Below are positions 7,330 through 15,712 of a stretch of 64,000 bases of DNA, piece by piece. The stretch spans positions 62,001-126,000 of the forward strand of contig NZ_BSEV01000021.1 in the NCBI RefSeq assembly GCF_027922005.1, given 5' to 3'. Positions within the stretch are counted from its first letter, which is position 1. Every line of letters begins with the position of its first letter. The notes under the pieces were generated by a model, which had not been told where the DNA came from, searched no databases, and worked only from the letters and a program-made list of their open reading frames with translations. The position numbers and the translations under genes are program-made. The DNA comes from Streptosporangium carneum. GTDB lineage: Bacteria > Actinomycetota > Actinomycetes > Streptosporangiales > Streptosporangiaceae.

Positions 7330-7593
7330 ATGGACAGGGACGAATTGGACCTGCTGTCGGCGCAGCTTGTCGAAGGAGGCGCCGAAGAGAGAGGGGTGGC
7401 CGACGTGATCGCCACCCTCAAGGAGTCCGGCTGCTCGATCGTGGAGTCCCTGTACATGATCTCCAAAGTGTTCTCCCTGTCACTGGCGGACGCCAAGGCG
7501 GCGGTGATGACCGGCCCGTCCTGGTCGAAGGAGAGCGAGGATCACGAGGAATTCCATGAAAAGCTGATCGAGGGGTTCGAGCGTGAGGGGTAG
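7330..7593 (+). CDS. Small protein with an L7/L12-C-terminal-like helical motif
   Basis: An 87-aa acidic soluble protein starting MDRDELDLLSAQLVEGG and ending FEREG, 50 bases after the glycohydrolase. The central stretch DVIATLKESGCSIVESLYMISK followed by LSLADAKAAVMTGPSW (positions about 25-62) resembles the helix pair of the ribosomal L7/L12 C-terminal fold that occurs in many small actinobacterial proteins. Function is unknown. GAAGAG precedes the ATG. A GTG seven codons upstream (7309) is an alternative start. Confidence 0.6.
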   Translation: MDRDELDLLSAQLVEGGAEERGVADVIATLKESGCSIVESLYMISKVFSLSLADAKAAVMTGPSWSKESEDHEEFHEKLIEGFEREG

Positions 7594-7800
7594 GTCGCGT
7601 CCGCCGACCCCGCACGCGTGAAGTCACAGCGGGAGAAGCTGACCGGTCCCGGCCGAGCGGCCGCCGTCAGCGATCCCGTCCCCTCTCCTTCACCCTTTGA
7701 CAGATACGCCTTATGCCGAAATGATCACGCCTTCCGGCGGCGTGAATCGGTCCAACCGGATCGCCGGACAGCGCCCAGCAGCACCGAGGAGGGACGTCGA

Positions 7801-9420
7801 GTGTCCGTGACGGACCAGGAGCTTGTCACCGAGCTTCGCGAGCTGGCCGACCATCCTCATCTGACGGCTCGCCAGGACCAGTTACGCGACCTCGCGGACG
7901 CGATCACCGACCCCGACAAGGCCGGACGCTGGTGTGAGATCGACCTGTTCGACGCCTTCTCCCCCGACGACACCATCCTCGTGGACGGCGAACCCGCCAA
8001 ACTCTCCTCCCAGAACCCGTCCTCCCAGAAGAAGCCGAGACGACGTCGCAGGCTCGGCGCCGCCGTCGGCCCCGCCCTCGTCTTCGTGCCGATCTTCATC
8101 ACCTGGCTCGGGCTGATGATGGCCACGGGCGCCTACGGCGACGTCCTCGACGCCGACGGGCTGGACGCCGCCCGGCGGCCCTTCCTCGAGATGTGGCAGC
8201 GGGGCTTCGACGGCAGGCTGCCCGACTTCTTCAAGTTCGACAACATCGCGCTCTGCACCCTCGCGGCGATCTTCTGTCTCATCTTCTGGACCGTGTTCGA
8301 GAACGTCACGAAGAACGGCAGGGAGGAGGCCGCCGAGCGGGACCTGGCGGCCCTCCGCGTACGCCTTCGCGGCGCGCTGACCCAGGCGAGCCTCGTCCTC
8401 GGCGGAGTCAGGCTCTCCTCCCCCGCCCGGTTCGGAACCGAGCTCAGCAAGACGGCCGCCGACATCGGCTCCGTCGGCGCGATGGCGCGCAAGGTGCACA
8501 CCGAGCTCGTCGAGGCGCTCACCCTGACCCTCGACGCCACCAGGAAGACCACCGACGCGCTGACCACGAGCGCGATCGACGTGCGGGACGGCGTCGAACT
8601 CCTCGGCAAACAGCTGGCGACCATCAACAGCACCTGCGACGACCTGACCGGCGTGGTGGCGCGGGCCTCAGCCATGATCGACAACGCGGGGTCCAGGACG
8701 GGCCAGGCCGTGACCAAGGCCGGCAACCAGCTGTCGACGACCATCTCGCAGACCACCCTCGACATGCGGCGCGCGTTCAACGACGAGCTCGTGCGGTCCG
8801 TGCGGTCGGTCCAGGGCACCGTCTCGGGGCTGGACACCCGGATCGACAAGCTGGTCGACGCGACGATGAGCATCGGTTACGCGGTCGACCGCGCGGCCGT
8901 CTCGATCGACGCCGTCGGCTCGACGACGGAGAAGGCCGTCGACCTCCTCGGCGAACGGGTCACCGACACCCTCGTCGGCGCGGCCGAGGACTTCCGCAGG
9001 ACGTTCGGGAACACCAGCGGGGAGATCAGGGAGGCCCTCGGAGACTGGTCGGCCACCGCCGGAGCCCACGCCTCCCGCATCGAGCGCGCCTCCGACGCCT
9101 CGGGCAGGACGATCACCCTTCTGGAGCAGACGCGGGACACCCTCGACCGGCTTCCCAGCACGCTCGGCGGCGTCCTGGCCGAACTGCCGACGAGGGGAGG
9201 GGGCCTCGCGGACGGCGAGGTCACCGACCTGAAGCAGGCGATCGTCAGGCTCCAGCTCGCGGTCGACCGCGCGGCGAGCACCTTCGAGGCCTCCCCGCGC
9301 GACACCGCCCAGCCCGGCCAGTCCGGTCTCGCTCAGCCCGGCCCCGGTCACTCCGGTCACTCCGGTCAGGAGGACGGTCACGGCAACGGCCAGGCCGCCC
9401 GCCAGAGGACCTCCCGGTGA
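7801..9420 (+). CDS. MotA/GldL-like two-TM motor stator candidate with long helical tail
   Basis: A 539-aa membrane protein starting at GTG 7801, with GAGGAGGG seven bases upstream. Residues 1-85 are soluble and end in a basic run (KKPRRRRR). Hydrophobic segments lie at about 86-110 and 150-170. The remaining 370 residues are almost entirely predicted amphipathic helix rich in Ala, Thr, Asp and Arg, similar in style to the long cytoplasmic tails of ZorA or of chemoreceptors. It overlaps the next gene by four bases (GTGA), and that gene encodes a protein with a MotB-type membrane helix. The combination suggests the multi-copy subunit of a 5:2 ion-driven motor (MotAB, ExbBD, GldLM, ZorAB class). 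It has two TMs, as GldL does, not four. This assignment is inferred from architecture and neighbour, not from a clear sequence match. Confidence 0.6.
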   Translation: MSVTDQELVTELRELADHPHLTARQDQLRDLADAITDPDKAGRWCEIDLFDAFSPDDTILVDGEPAKLSSQNPSSQKKPRRRRRLGAAVGPALVFVPIFITWLGLMMATGAYGDVLDADGLDAARRPFLEMWQRGFDGRLPDFFKFDNIALCTLAAIFCLIFWTVFENVTKNGREEAAERDLAALRVRLRGALTQASLVLGGVRLSSPARFGTELSKTAADIGSVGAMARKVHTELVEALTLTLDATRKTTDALTTSAIDVRDGVELLGKQLATINSTCDDLTGVVARASAMIDNAGSRTGQAVTKAGNQLSTTISQTTLDMRRAFNDELVRSVRSVQGTVSGLDTRIDKLVDATMSIGYAVDRAAVSIDAVGSTTEKAVDLLGERVTDTLVGAAEDFRRTFGNTSGEIREALGDWSATAGAHASRIERASDASGRTITLLEQTRDTLDRLPSTLGGVLAELPTRGGGLADGEVTDLKQAIVRLQLAVDRAASTFEASPRDTAQPGQSGLAQPGPGHSGHSGQEDGHGNGQAARQRTSR

Positions 9421-10223
9421 GCGCCCGCAGAAGGACCTCCACCTCGTCCCTGCTGGCCGGCTGGCTCTTCGCCGACCTGCTGCTCGGAGTAACGATCATC
9501 ATGCTGGGGGCGCAGGGGCCCTCCCCCTCCCCCGCCCAGTCTCCGGCGGCCGTCGCCCAGGACCTGCCGGACACCGCCCAGGTCCTCCCCGAGGCCGTAC
9601 GGCTCCTGCCGGACGCCACCGGGTCCCCCGCCGAGGAGGATCCCGCGTCCGCCCAGCCGAGCCCCTCGGATTCCTCCAGTCCTTCGGCAGGCGCCTCCAC
9701 CGCCTCGGCGAACGCCTCGCCGAGCCCCGCACCGGCCCCCTCGCCCGCGACGGACACCTCGGCGGACCCCACGCCGTCCCCTTCGACGGATCCCTCGACG
9801 GACCCCTCGTCAGACCCCTCGTCGGACACCGCGCCGAGCCCCCGGCCGACCCCGTCCCCCTGTGTCAGCCGCCTCGGAGCGGTCCAGGCGAAGCCGATCA
9901 CGATCTCGTTCCGGCTCACTCCCGGGGCCGGTGACGGCCCGCTGGCCTCGCAGGTCAGGCAGGAGCTGCTCAAGCACAGGGAACACCTGGCGGGAAAGCA
10001 CGCGGGCATGGTCCTGACCTTCGGCGCGGACGGCGGCGCGGGAGAGGGCGTCCGCCTGGCGACCCGCGTCAACACGGCCATCCGCGAGGCGTACCCGCGC
10101 ATCTTCGGAGCCGCCGTGACCCGCAACTTCCACGACCTCTCCGCCCCGCCCGGGTCGATCTCCATGGAGATCTACCTCATCACCTACAGCTGCTCCCCGG
10201 CGTCCGAAAAGCCCGGCTCCTAG
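9417..10223 (+). CDS. MotB-like partner with TM-embedded aspartate and extracytoplasmic domain
   Basis: A 268-aa protein starting at GTG 9417 inside the stop of the preceding gene. A short basic N-terminus leads into one hydrophobic helix (residues 12-33) containing WLFADLLLGVTIIML. This strongly recalls the FADLMTLLL helix of MotB, whose Asp carries the translocated ion, and Asp20 would be that residue. A Pro/Ser/Thr/Asp-rich linker (about 35-145, with repeated DPS units) suits a wall-spanning extracellular stretch. The C-terminal 120 residues form a compact domain with two cysteines that I cannot assign, in the position where MotB carries its OmpA-like peptidoglycan anchor. The function of the pair is unknown. 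Confidence 0.65.
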   Translation: MSARRRTSTSSLLAGWLFADLLLGVTIIMLGAQGPSPSPAQSPAAVAQDLPDTAQVLPEAVRLLPDATGSPAEEDPASAQPSPSDSSSPSAGASTASANASPSPAPAPSPATDTSADPTPSPSTDPSTDPSSDPSSDTAPSPRPTPSPCVSRLGAVQAKPITISFRLTPGAGDGPLASQVRQELLKHREHLAGKHAGMVLTFGADGGAGEGVRLATRVNTAIREAYPRIFGAAVTRNFHDLSAPPGSISMEIYLITYSCSPASEKPGS

Positions 10224-10561
10224 TACTTTCACCGGGGCTGTGGTGGCTCCCGAGCACCGGCACTGCGAGTGTCGGCACGGGTGTGTCCAGCGCCTTCGGA
10301 CGGCGCGTCCCGCTGAGCGTTCCCGGTCACGGCACCGGCTACGGCGAGGCTCCGCGGGACGGCCCCGGCCAGGGCGGCGGCAGTTCGGCGCGCACCGGAG
10401 ACGGGGCGACCCCGCCGACGCCGGAGGCGGGCGACCGCCGGGCGAAACAGGAAAATTCCTCCGCCTCGGCTGTCGATTTGCCGATGATCAAGTCGACGTA
10501 TGTATGCGGGGCCGAACGTGCCCTGATGACACCGCCGCCGCAGGACATAGGAGACCCTTCC
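10224..10561 (+). other. Intergenic, 338 bp
   Basis: No gene is supported here. The oxidase frame stays open back to 10283, but codon usage and Shine-Dalgarno placement favour the ATG at 10562. A TATGTA-like element at about 10499-10504 could belong to the oxidase promoter, but no convincing -35 was found. Confidence 0.4.
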
Positions 10562-11953
10562 ATGGTTGACGAGAGCAACACGGTGACCGAACGGAGCGCC
10601 GCGCCGATCGCGCAGCTGCGTGCCACGGTCAGCGGCCGGGTCCTCGTGCCCGGCGACGCCGGTTACGACGAGGCCCGCACCGTGTATCCCGGCGGGATGG
10701 ACCAGCGTCCGGCCGTCATCGTGCAGCCCGCCGACGCGGCCGACGTCACGCAGGTCGTCTCGGTGGCCCGCGAGAGCGGGGTGCCGTTCGCGGTCAAGAG
10801 CGGCGGCCACAGCGTCTTCTCCCTCTGTGACGACGGCATCGTGCTCGACCTGTCCTCGCTGCGCGACCTGCGGGTCGACCCTGAGACGCGCACCGTCTGG
10901 GCCCAGCCGGGCGTGACCACCAGGGACTTCAGCCTCGCCGCGGCCGAGCACGGCCTCGCCATCGGCTTCGGGGACGTCGGCAGCGTGGGCCTCGGCGGCA
11001 TCACCGTCGGCGGCGGCGTCGGCTACCTGTCGCGCAAGTACGGCCTGACGATCGACGACCTGCTGGCGGCCGAGGTCGTCACCGCCGACGGGGAGGTGCG
11101 CCTGGTCGACGCCGAGCACGAGCCCGACCTGTTCTGGGCGATCCGCGGCGGCGGCGGCAACTTCGGCGTGGTGACCCGGATGCGGTTCCGGCTGCACGAG
11201 CTCGGCACGATCCTCGGCGGCATGCTGATGCTTCCCGCGACGGCCGAGGTCATCGACGGCTTCGTCAAGGAGGCGCAGCGGGCTCCCGAGGAGTTGTCCA
11301 GCATCGTCAACATCATGACGGCGCCGCCGATGCCGTTCGTGCCCGAGGAACTGCACGGCAAGCCGGCCGTCCTGGCGATGCTGGTCTACGCCGGCGAGGT
11401 CGAGGCCGGCGAGCGCGCCGTCGCGCCCTTCCGGGCCCTGGCCACGCCGATCGTCGACTTCGTCGGGCCGATGACGTACCCGGAGGTGTATCCGCCCGAC
11501 GAGGAGGGCTACCACCCGGTCGCCGCGTCGCGCAACCTGTTCGCCGACGACATCGACCTCGACGACGCCGCGCTGATCGTGGAGCGGATCACGACGTCGA
11601 AGGCCAGCATGGCGGCGGTGCAGGTGCGCGTCCTCGGCGGGGCCCTGGCCCGGGTACCTCAGGACGCCACCGCGTTCGCCCACCGCGACCGCGCCATAAT
11701 GCTCAACGTCGCCGCCGTGTACGAGAACCCCGACGAGGCCGAGGAGCACACCCGCTGGGTCGAGGAGGTGACGGCGGCGCTGCAGAAGGGCGTTCCCGGC
11801 GCGTACGTCAACTTCCTCGAGGACGACAGCGAGGCCCGGATCCAGGAGGCGTACCCGGAGCCGACCTGGACGAGGCTGCGCGCCGTCAAGCGCGTCTACG
11901 ACCCGGCCAACCTGTTCCGGCTGAACAGCAACATCCCGCCCGCCGACGACTGA
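10562..11953 (+). CDS. FAD-binding oxidoreductase, berberine-bridge-enzyme-like
   Basis: A 463-aa flavoprotein of the BBE/6-hydroxy-D-nicotine oxidase group. The FAD_binding_4 domain spans about residues 40-180: it carries SGGHS, whose histidine normally forms the 8-alpha covalent bond to FAD, and GLGGITVGGGVGYLSRKYG. The second covalent-link cysteine of bicovalent members is absent, so a mono-covalent enzyme is expected. The BBE C-terminal motif is YDPANLFRLNSNIPP. The ATG has AGGAG eight bases upstream. There is no signal peptide. The substrate (a sugar, alkaloid-like compound or natural-product intermediate) cannot be told. It stands alone, ending at a strong shared terminator. Confidence 0.9.
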   Translation: MVDESNTVTERSAAPIAQLRATVSGRVLVPGDAGYDEARTVYPGGMDQRPAVIVQPADAADVTQVVSVARESGVPFAVKSGGHSVFSLCDDGIVLDLSSLRDLRVDPETRTVWAQPGVTTRDFSLAAAEHGLAIGFGDVGSVGLGGITVGGGVGYLSRKYGLTIDDLLAAEVVTADGEVRLVDAEHEPDLFWAIRGGGGNFGVVTRMRFRLHELGTILGGMLMLPATAEVIDGFVKEAQRAPEELSSIVNIMTAPPMPFVPEELHGKPAVLAMLVYAGEVEAGERAVAPFRALATPIVDFVGPMTYPEVYPPDEEGYHPVAASRNLFADDIDLDDAALIVERITTSKASMAAVQVRVLGGALARVPQDATAFAHRDRAIMLNVAAVYENPDEAEEHTRWVEEVTAALQKGVPGAYVNFLEDDSEARIQEAYPEPTWTRLRAVKRVYDPANLFRLNSNIPPADD

Positions 11954-12014
11954 GCGCACGGCCTCGCCCGTCGCCCTGGAGCATGACACCCGACCGGTTC
12001 CCCACCGGTCAGGC

Positions 12015-12045
12015 GCGACCGCCCGGCCCGCAGCCGGGCGGTCGC
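12015..12045. terminator. Bidirectional hairpin terminator
   Basis: A perfect 13-bp GC stem (GCGACCGCCCGGC with its complement) around a 5-base loop lies between the convergent oxidase and membrane-protein genes. It would serve both strands. Confidence 0.85.
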
Positions 12046-12053
12046 CCTGACGG

Positions 12054-14387
12054 CTACGGTCTGGCCGGCTCGCGGTGGACGACGACGCCGTCCCCGCGTC
12101 CCGGGTACGCCATGATCAGCAACCGCTGCCCGCTGCGCTTCTCGCCCTTCCAGCTGAGCCAGCCATGGTGGACGCGGATCCGGTAGTGGCCCTTGCCGCG
12201 GAAGGCGAGGTTGGGGAACTCGTATACGCCCATCATCTCGCGGAGCGAGGCCTCGCCGTCCGGACTGAGGTAACCGACCTCGACGACGTGGCTCCACCCC
12301 CTGGTCTCCACGGGCGGGCGGCGCGTGTACGTCTCGATGGCGGTACAGGTCGCGATGTCGGAGGCGACGAGAACCATCAGGTGGCCGGGGAGCGCGGCGA
12401 CCAGCCGGTTCTTCTGCGCGAGGCCGAGCAGGCCGTCCTCGTGGGGATCACCGGGAGCGCCCTCCTCGGACGCCTCCAGGACCCCGTAGTCCGGTCCCAG
12501 GCTCTCCGAGCGCCTGAACACCGACACCGGTTCGACGAGCGGGCGATGCCACGGCGTCTCGTCGCACTTGCGCCGCTCCTGCGCGCCCCACTCCTGGATC
12601 TCCCGCTCCTCCTCGTCGAGCTCCGCCTTGACGACCGCGGCCGCTCGCGGGCAGATCTCGGCGATGGCGTAGGCCAGCTCACGCACGTCGACACCGCCGG
12701 CCGCGCGGACGCGGGCGATCTCCCGTGGATCGTCGCGGGTGTAGACACCGCACAGCCCGCGTCCGTACGCCACCAGCGCCAGGTCGGGGGTGTCCTGGGC
12801 GAACGGCGGCGTGTCGGAGGTCCGCACCTTGCACACGAAGGCCCGTTCGCCGGTCGCCGGCAGCGGCTCGAAGGGGCGCTCGTCCCAGGGCTCCGGCGGC
12901 ACGCAGTCCCTCTGCGAGGTGACCGGCCCGCGCGCGTGGTCGGCCACGGGGACGAGGCAGAGTGCCGCGACCGACGCGACGCCCGCCACCGCCACCCGGT
13001 ACGGCGAGCGCCTGGCCGGGCTCGCGCCGTACAGGAACACCAGAAGGAGGGCGGACCCGACGAAGGCGGCGCTGTGCCACAGCGGCGAGACGCCGAGGAA
13101 GATCTCGCTCCCGCCGCTCCCCCGGCTGAACATCCAGCCGGGACGGATCCGCGGGCCCTCGTACACGAACTCCGCGCTGCCGTCCGACAAGGCGGAGGCC
13201 TGGCCGGTGACGGCGGTGACGACCCCGACCAGGGCGGCGAGGGCCAGGGTGAACACGGTCGCCCGCACGAGGCGCCGCGTCCTCCGTCGCACCGCGACCA
13301 GGACCAGGACGCCGAGGCCGCCGACCCCGACGAGGACGTCGAAGCTCCACCAGAGCGCCTGCACGCCCATGCTCGGGGAGTTCGCCCGGAAGAAGGAGTC
13401 GACCGCTCCCCTCGGCCCGATCCAGAGCGGCAGGCCGTGCGCGAGGTTGACGGCCGCGGGAAGCAGGGGCAGCACGACGGCGGCGGCCCGCAGTGACCGC
13501 CGTCCGGCCGGGATCCTGGGCGGGAGCGGCCTTTCCGCGGGCGGGACGGCCTTCGCGCGCGGATCCGCGAGATCGTGGGCGGACCGGGCCAGCCACACCG
13601 ACACGAGGACGTCGAACGCGTTGCCGACGCCGACGATCACCATGAAACGGAAGGCGCTGGTGGAGAAGGCGTCGAACACCACCGGTATGACGAGGAACGA
13701 GACCGTCGTGGAGGCGGCCCCCGACCACACGGTGGTCCTTCCCCAGCGGCCGTCCCCGGCCTGGGCCACCAGGGTGAGCACCATCCAGAGCAGCCAGGGC
13801 AGTCTCCCCATCCAGGCCAGCGAGAAGACCACTTCGAGCGGTTCGAGGCCGAGCCCGCCGAACACCTCCGCGCCGATCGTGGACACCGCGTCGAGCACTC
13901 CGGCCACGAGCGCGACGAGCCGCAGCGCGCGGGGAGCGCCGACCAGCACCAGGTGGAACAGCACGACGAGGGCGAGTTGCCCGGCCTTGTGGACGGCGTC
14001 CACCCACCAGGGCGACGGGAGCGGCAACAGGAAGACCAGGGAGTAGAGCAGGTTGCCGTACAGCACCGCCCGCAACCACCGAACCCGCCTTCCCCTCCCC
14101 TTTTCCTCCGCCGGAGCCCGATCCTGACCGGCTCCCCGCTCCATCGCCCGCCCGCGGAGGATCTGCCACAGAGCCCAGCCCTGTCCTCCTCCGAGCAGGA
14201 GAAGTGTCAGCGCGTACCACCGCACGACCGAGTCCGACCCCGACGCGTCCCAGCGGACCGCGAGCCATCCGAGGAGCCTGACGTCGCCGCCCACCAGCGC
14301 GACGGCCCCCGCCCCGACGACCGCGAGCACATAGCCACCCGCGACGAACGCAGCGAAACGGCCGAAACGATAACGGCGCACACGCAC
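12054..14387 (-). CDS. Large polytopic membrane protein of unknown function
   Basis: A 777-aa protein with about a dozen hydrophobic segments in the first 470 residues (starting FAAFVAGGYVLAVVGAGAVAL). A soluble C-terminal region of about 290 residues follows, containing several cysteines and acidic stretches (ELDEEEREIQEW). The late region around residues 640-777 looks like a beta-rich domain with Trp and Tyr. I recognise no family motif. The start is a GTG with a weak GGGAA, and a second GTG two codons later is possible. It is transcribed alone. Its codon use matches the neighbours, so it looks like a resident gene. Confidence 0.8.
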   Translation of the reverse strand: MRVRRYRFGRFAAFVAGGYVLAVVGAGAVALVGGDVRLLGWLAVRWDASGSDSVVRWYALTLLLLGGGQGWALWQILRGRAMERGAGQDRAPAEEKGRGRRVRWLRAVLYGNLLYSLVFLLPLPSPWWVDAVHKAGQLALVVLFHLVLVGAPRALRLVALVAGVLDAVSTIGAEVFGGLGLEPLEVVFSLAWMGRLPWLLWMVLTLVAQAGDGRWGRTTVWSGAASTTVSFLVIPVVFDAFSTSAFRFMVIVGVGNAFDVLVSVWLARSAHDLADPRAKAVPPAERPLPPRIPAGRRSLRAAAVVLPLLPAAVNLAHGLPLWIGPRGAVDSFFRANSPSMGVQALWWSFDVLVGVGGLGVLVLVAVRRRTRRLVRATVFTLALAALVGVVTAVTGQASALSDGSAEFVYEGPRIRPGWMFSRGSGGSEIFLGVSPLWHSAAFVGSALLLVFLYGASPARRSPYRVAVAGVASVAALCLVPVADHARGPVTSQRDCVPPEPWDERPFEPLPATGERAFVCKVRTSDTPPFAQDTPDLALVAYGRGLCGVYTRDDPREIARVRAAGGVDVRELAYAIAEICPRAAAVVKAELDEEEREIQEWGAQERRKCDETPWHRPLVEPVSVFRRSESLGPDYGVLEASEEGAPGDPHEDGLLGLAQKNRLVAALPGHLMVLVASDIATCTAIETYTRRPPVETRGWSHVVEVGYLSPDGEASLREMMGVYEFPNLAFRGKGHYRIRVHHGWLSWKGEKRSGQRLLIMAYPGRGDGVVVHREPARP

Positions 14388-14496
14388 TTCCCAGAGACGG
14401 ATCAGACGAACGAAGCGCCCAACCCTAGCGACTCCCCCACCCGAAGTCGATCAACGATCCGCCGCGTACCGGAGGCGATGTCCCACGCGGAGCGGG

Positions 14497-14648
14497 CGGG
14501 TCGCCGACCGGCGACGGGCCTGCACCCGTCCCGCCGAATCAGATCGGGGCGGGCAGGTCGCCGACCGGCGACAGGCCTTCACCCGTCCCACCGCGTCGAA
14601 TCGGAGGGAGCGGCTCGCCGACCGGCCTTCACACGACCCGCTGAATCG
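14497..14648. repeat. Threefold imperfect direct repeat
   Basis: Three copies of a roughly 50-bp unit share GGTCGCCGACCGGCGAC (shortened in the third copy) and the following CCTTCACCCGTCCC-like block, at about 14497, 14551 and 14608. The third copy runs into the 3' end of the carboxypeptidase gene. The inner CGCCGACCGGCG is itself palindromic. It may act as a terminator region or be slippage-derived. Confidence 0.6.
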
Positions 14649-15498
14649 CCGCGACGAGTCGTTCGCTGCTGTCGAGGGCGGCCCGCAACCCCTGCGCGGG
14701 CGGCGAGCCCGCACGCTGGTGGAGGACGACACCCAGGACCAGCCGACGCCCGCTGCGCGCCGCCCACATCAGGTTTCCTCCGGCGGCGGTGCTGGAGCCG
14801 GTCTTGAGTCCGATCACACCGGACGTGCCGAGCAGCGTGTTGGTGTTGAGGATCTTTCCCACGATGCCGGGAACGGTGGTCTCCCGGGTGGCGACGATGG
14901 CGCGCAGCACCGCGTTCCCCATGGCCGCGCGGGCCAGTTTGAGCTGGTCCACCGCGGTGCTCCGGGTGGTGTCCTCGTAGCCGCTGGCACCGGTGTAGAC
15001 GGTGTCGGTCATGCCCAGCTCGGCGGCGGCCCGGTTCATCTTCCCGACGAAGGCCTTCTGGCTGCCCGCGTCCCAGCGGGCCAGCAGGCGGGCGATGTTG
15101 TTGCCCGAGGGGATCAGCATGAGCTGCAGCAGCTGCCGCTGGGTGTAGGACCGGCCCTGGATGACGTAGACGGTCGACTCGTCGTGGGAGGAGCTTTCCT
15201 GTTCGGCCAGGGTGTCGATCGTGATGAGCGGGCCGTTCTGCCCCGTCCTGAGCGGATGCTCCTTGAGGATGACGTAGGCGGTCATCACCTTGGTGAGGCT
15301 CGCGATCGGCACCGGCGTCTGGGCGCCCCTGACGCCGAGGAGGCCGCGCCCCTCGACCTCGACGGCCGCCTGGCCTTCCCGCGGCCAGGGGAGGGCTTCG
15401 TCGGCCGCCGCGGGGACGGCTCCCCTCTGGCCGGTCAGGATCAGGCCCAGCAGGGCGACGCCGGCGGTCAGGGCGGCGAGGTAAGGAAGGGCTCTCAT
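14629..15498 (-). CDS. D-alanyl-D-alanine carboxypeptidase (peptidase S11, PBP5-like)
   Basis: A 289-aa exported enzyme that trims the terminal D-Ala of peptidoglycan stem peptides. An N-terminal hydrophobic signal/anchor (MRALPYLAALTAGVALLGL) precedes the catalytic domain. All three penicillin-binding motifs are visible: SLTK (nucleophile Ser), SGNN and KTGSS. AAGGTGG lies five bases before the ATG. It is shorter than PBP5-type enzymes because the C-terminal beta domain is missing, as in many actinobacterial members. It lies 214 bases downstream of an export operon on the same strand but has its own upstream GATAC operator, matching the operator of that operon. Confidence 0.92.
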   Translation of the reverse strand: MRALPYLAALTAGVALLGLILTGQRGAVPAAADEALPWPREGQAAVEVEGRGLLGVRGAQTPVPIASLTKVMTAYVILKEHPLRTGQNGPLITIDTLAEQESSSHDESTVYVIQGRSYTQRQLLQLMLIPSGNNIARLLARWDAGSQKAFVGKMNRAAAELGMTDTVYTGASGYEDTTRSTAVDQLKLARAAMGNAVLRAIVATRETTVPGIVGKILNTNTLLGTSGVIGLKTGSSTAAGGNLMWAARSGRRLVLGVVLHQRAGSPPAQGLRAALDSSERLVAAIQRVV

Positions 15499-15543
15499 GA
15501 GAGCCACCTTGGGCGGCTCAGGTGTCAACCTTGCAGAAGCGGT

Positions 15544-15581
15544 GTATTGGCGGCCGCTTGACCGTGTATCAATCACGTATC
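15544..15581 (-). promoter_or_regulatory. Phased GATAC operator upstream of the carboxypeptidase
   Basis: Plus-strand pentamers GTATT (15544), GTATC (15566) and GTATC (15577) lie 22 and 11 bp apart. The block GCTTGACCGTGTATC and its neighbour closely match the second operator at 20156-20215. Direct repeats with one-turn spacing are typical of OmpR/PhoB-family response regulators. No such regulator is in the window. Confidence 0.6.
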
Positions 15582-15712
15582 CCCAGGTGGATCGTGGCAG
15601 CGGGCGTCACCGCCAGGCGCGTTGCCGAGTTCCGGTCACGAGCCGGTCGCGTGCGCCCGCTCCCGAGCGGTCGCCGGTTCCCGACCCGGCTCCCGTAAGG
15701 CGGGCGCGTTCC

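Noticed and set aside
7801..10223. Assignment of the motor-like pair to the Zorya defence system
   Set aside because: No ZorC, ZorD or ZorE-like gene is nearby, and the first protein has only two recognisable TMs and no clear ZorA motif. Only the general 5:2 motor class is proposed.
10283..10561. Upstream extension of the FAD oxidase
   Set aside because: It lacks coding bias and the best Shine-Dalgarno sequence is in front of the ATG at 10562.
14497..14648. CRISPR array
   Set aside because: Only three imperfect copies with no regular unique spacers and no cas gene in the window.
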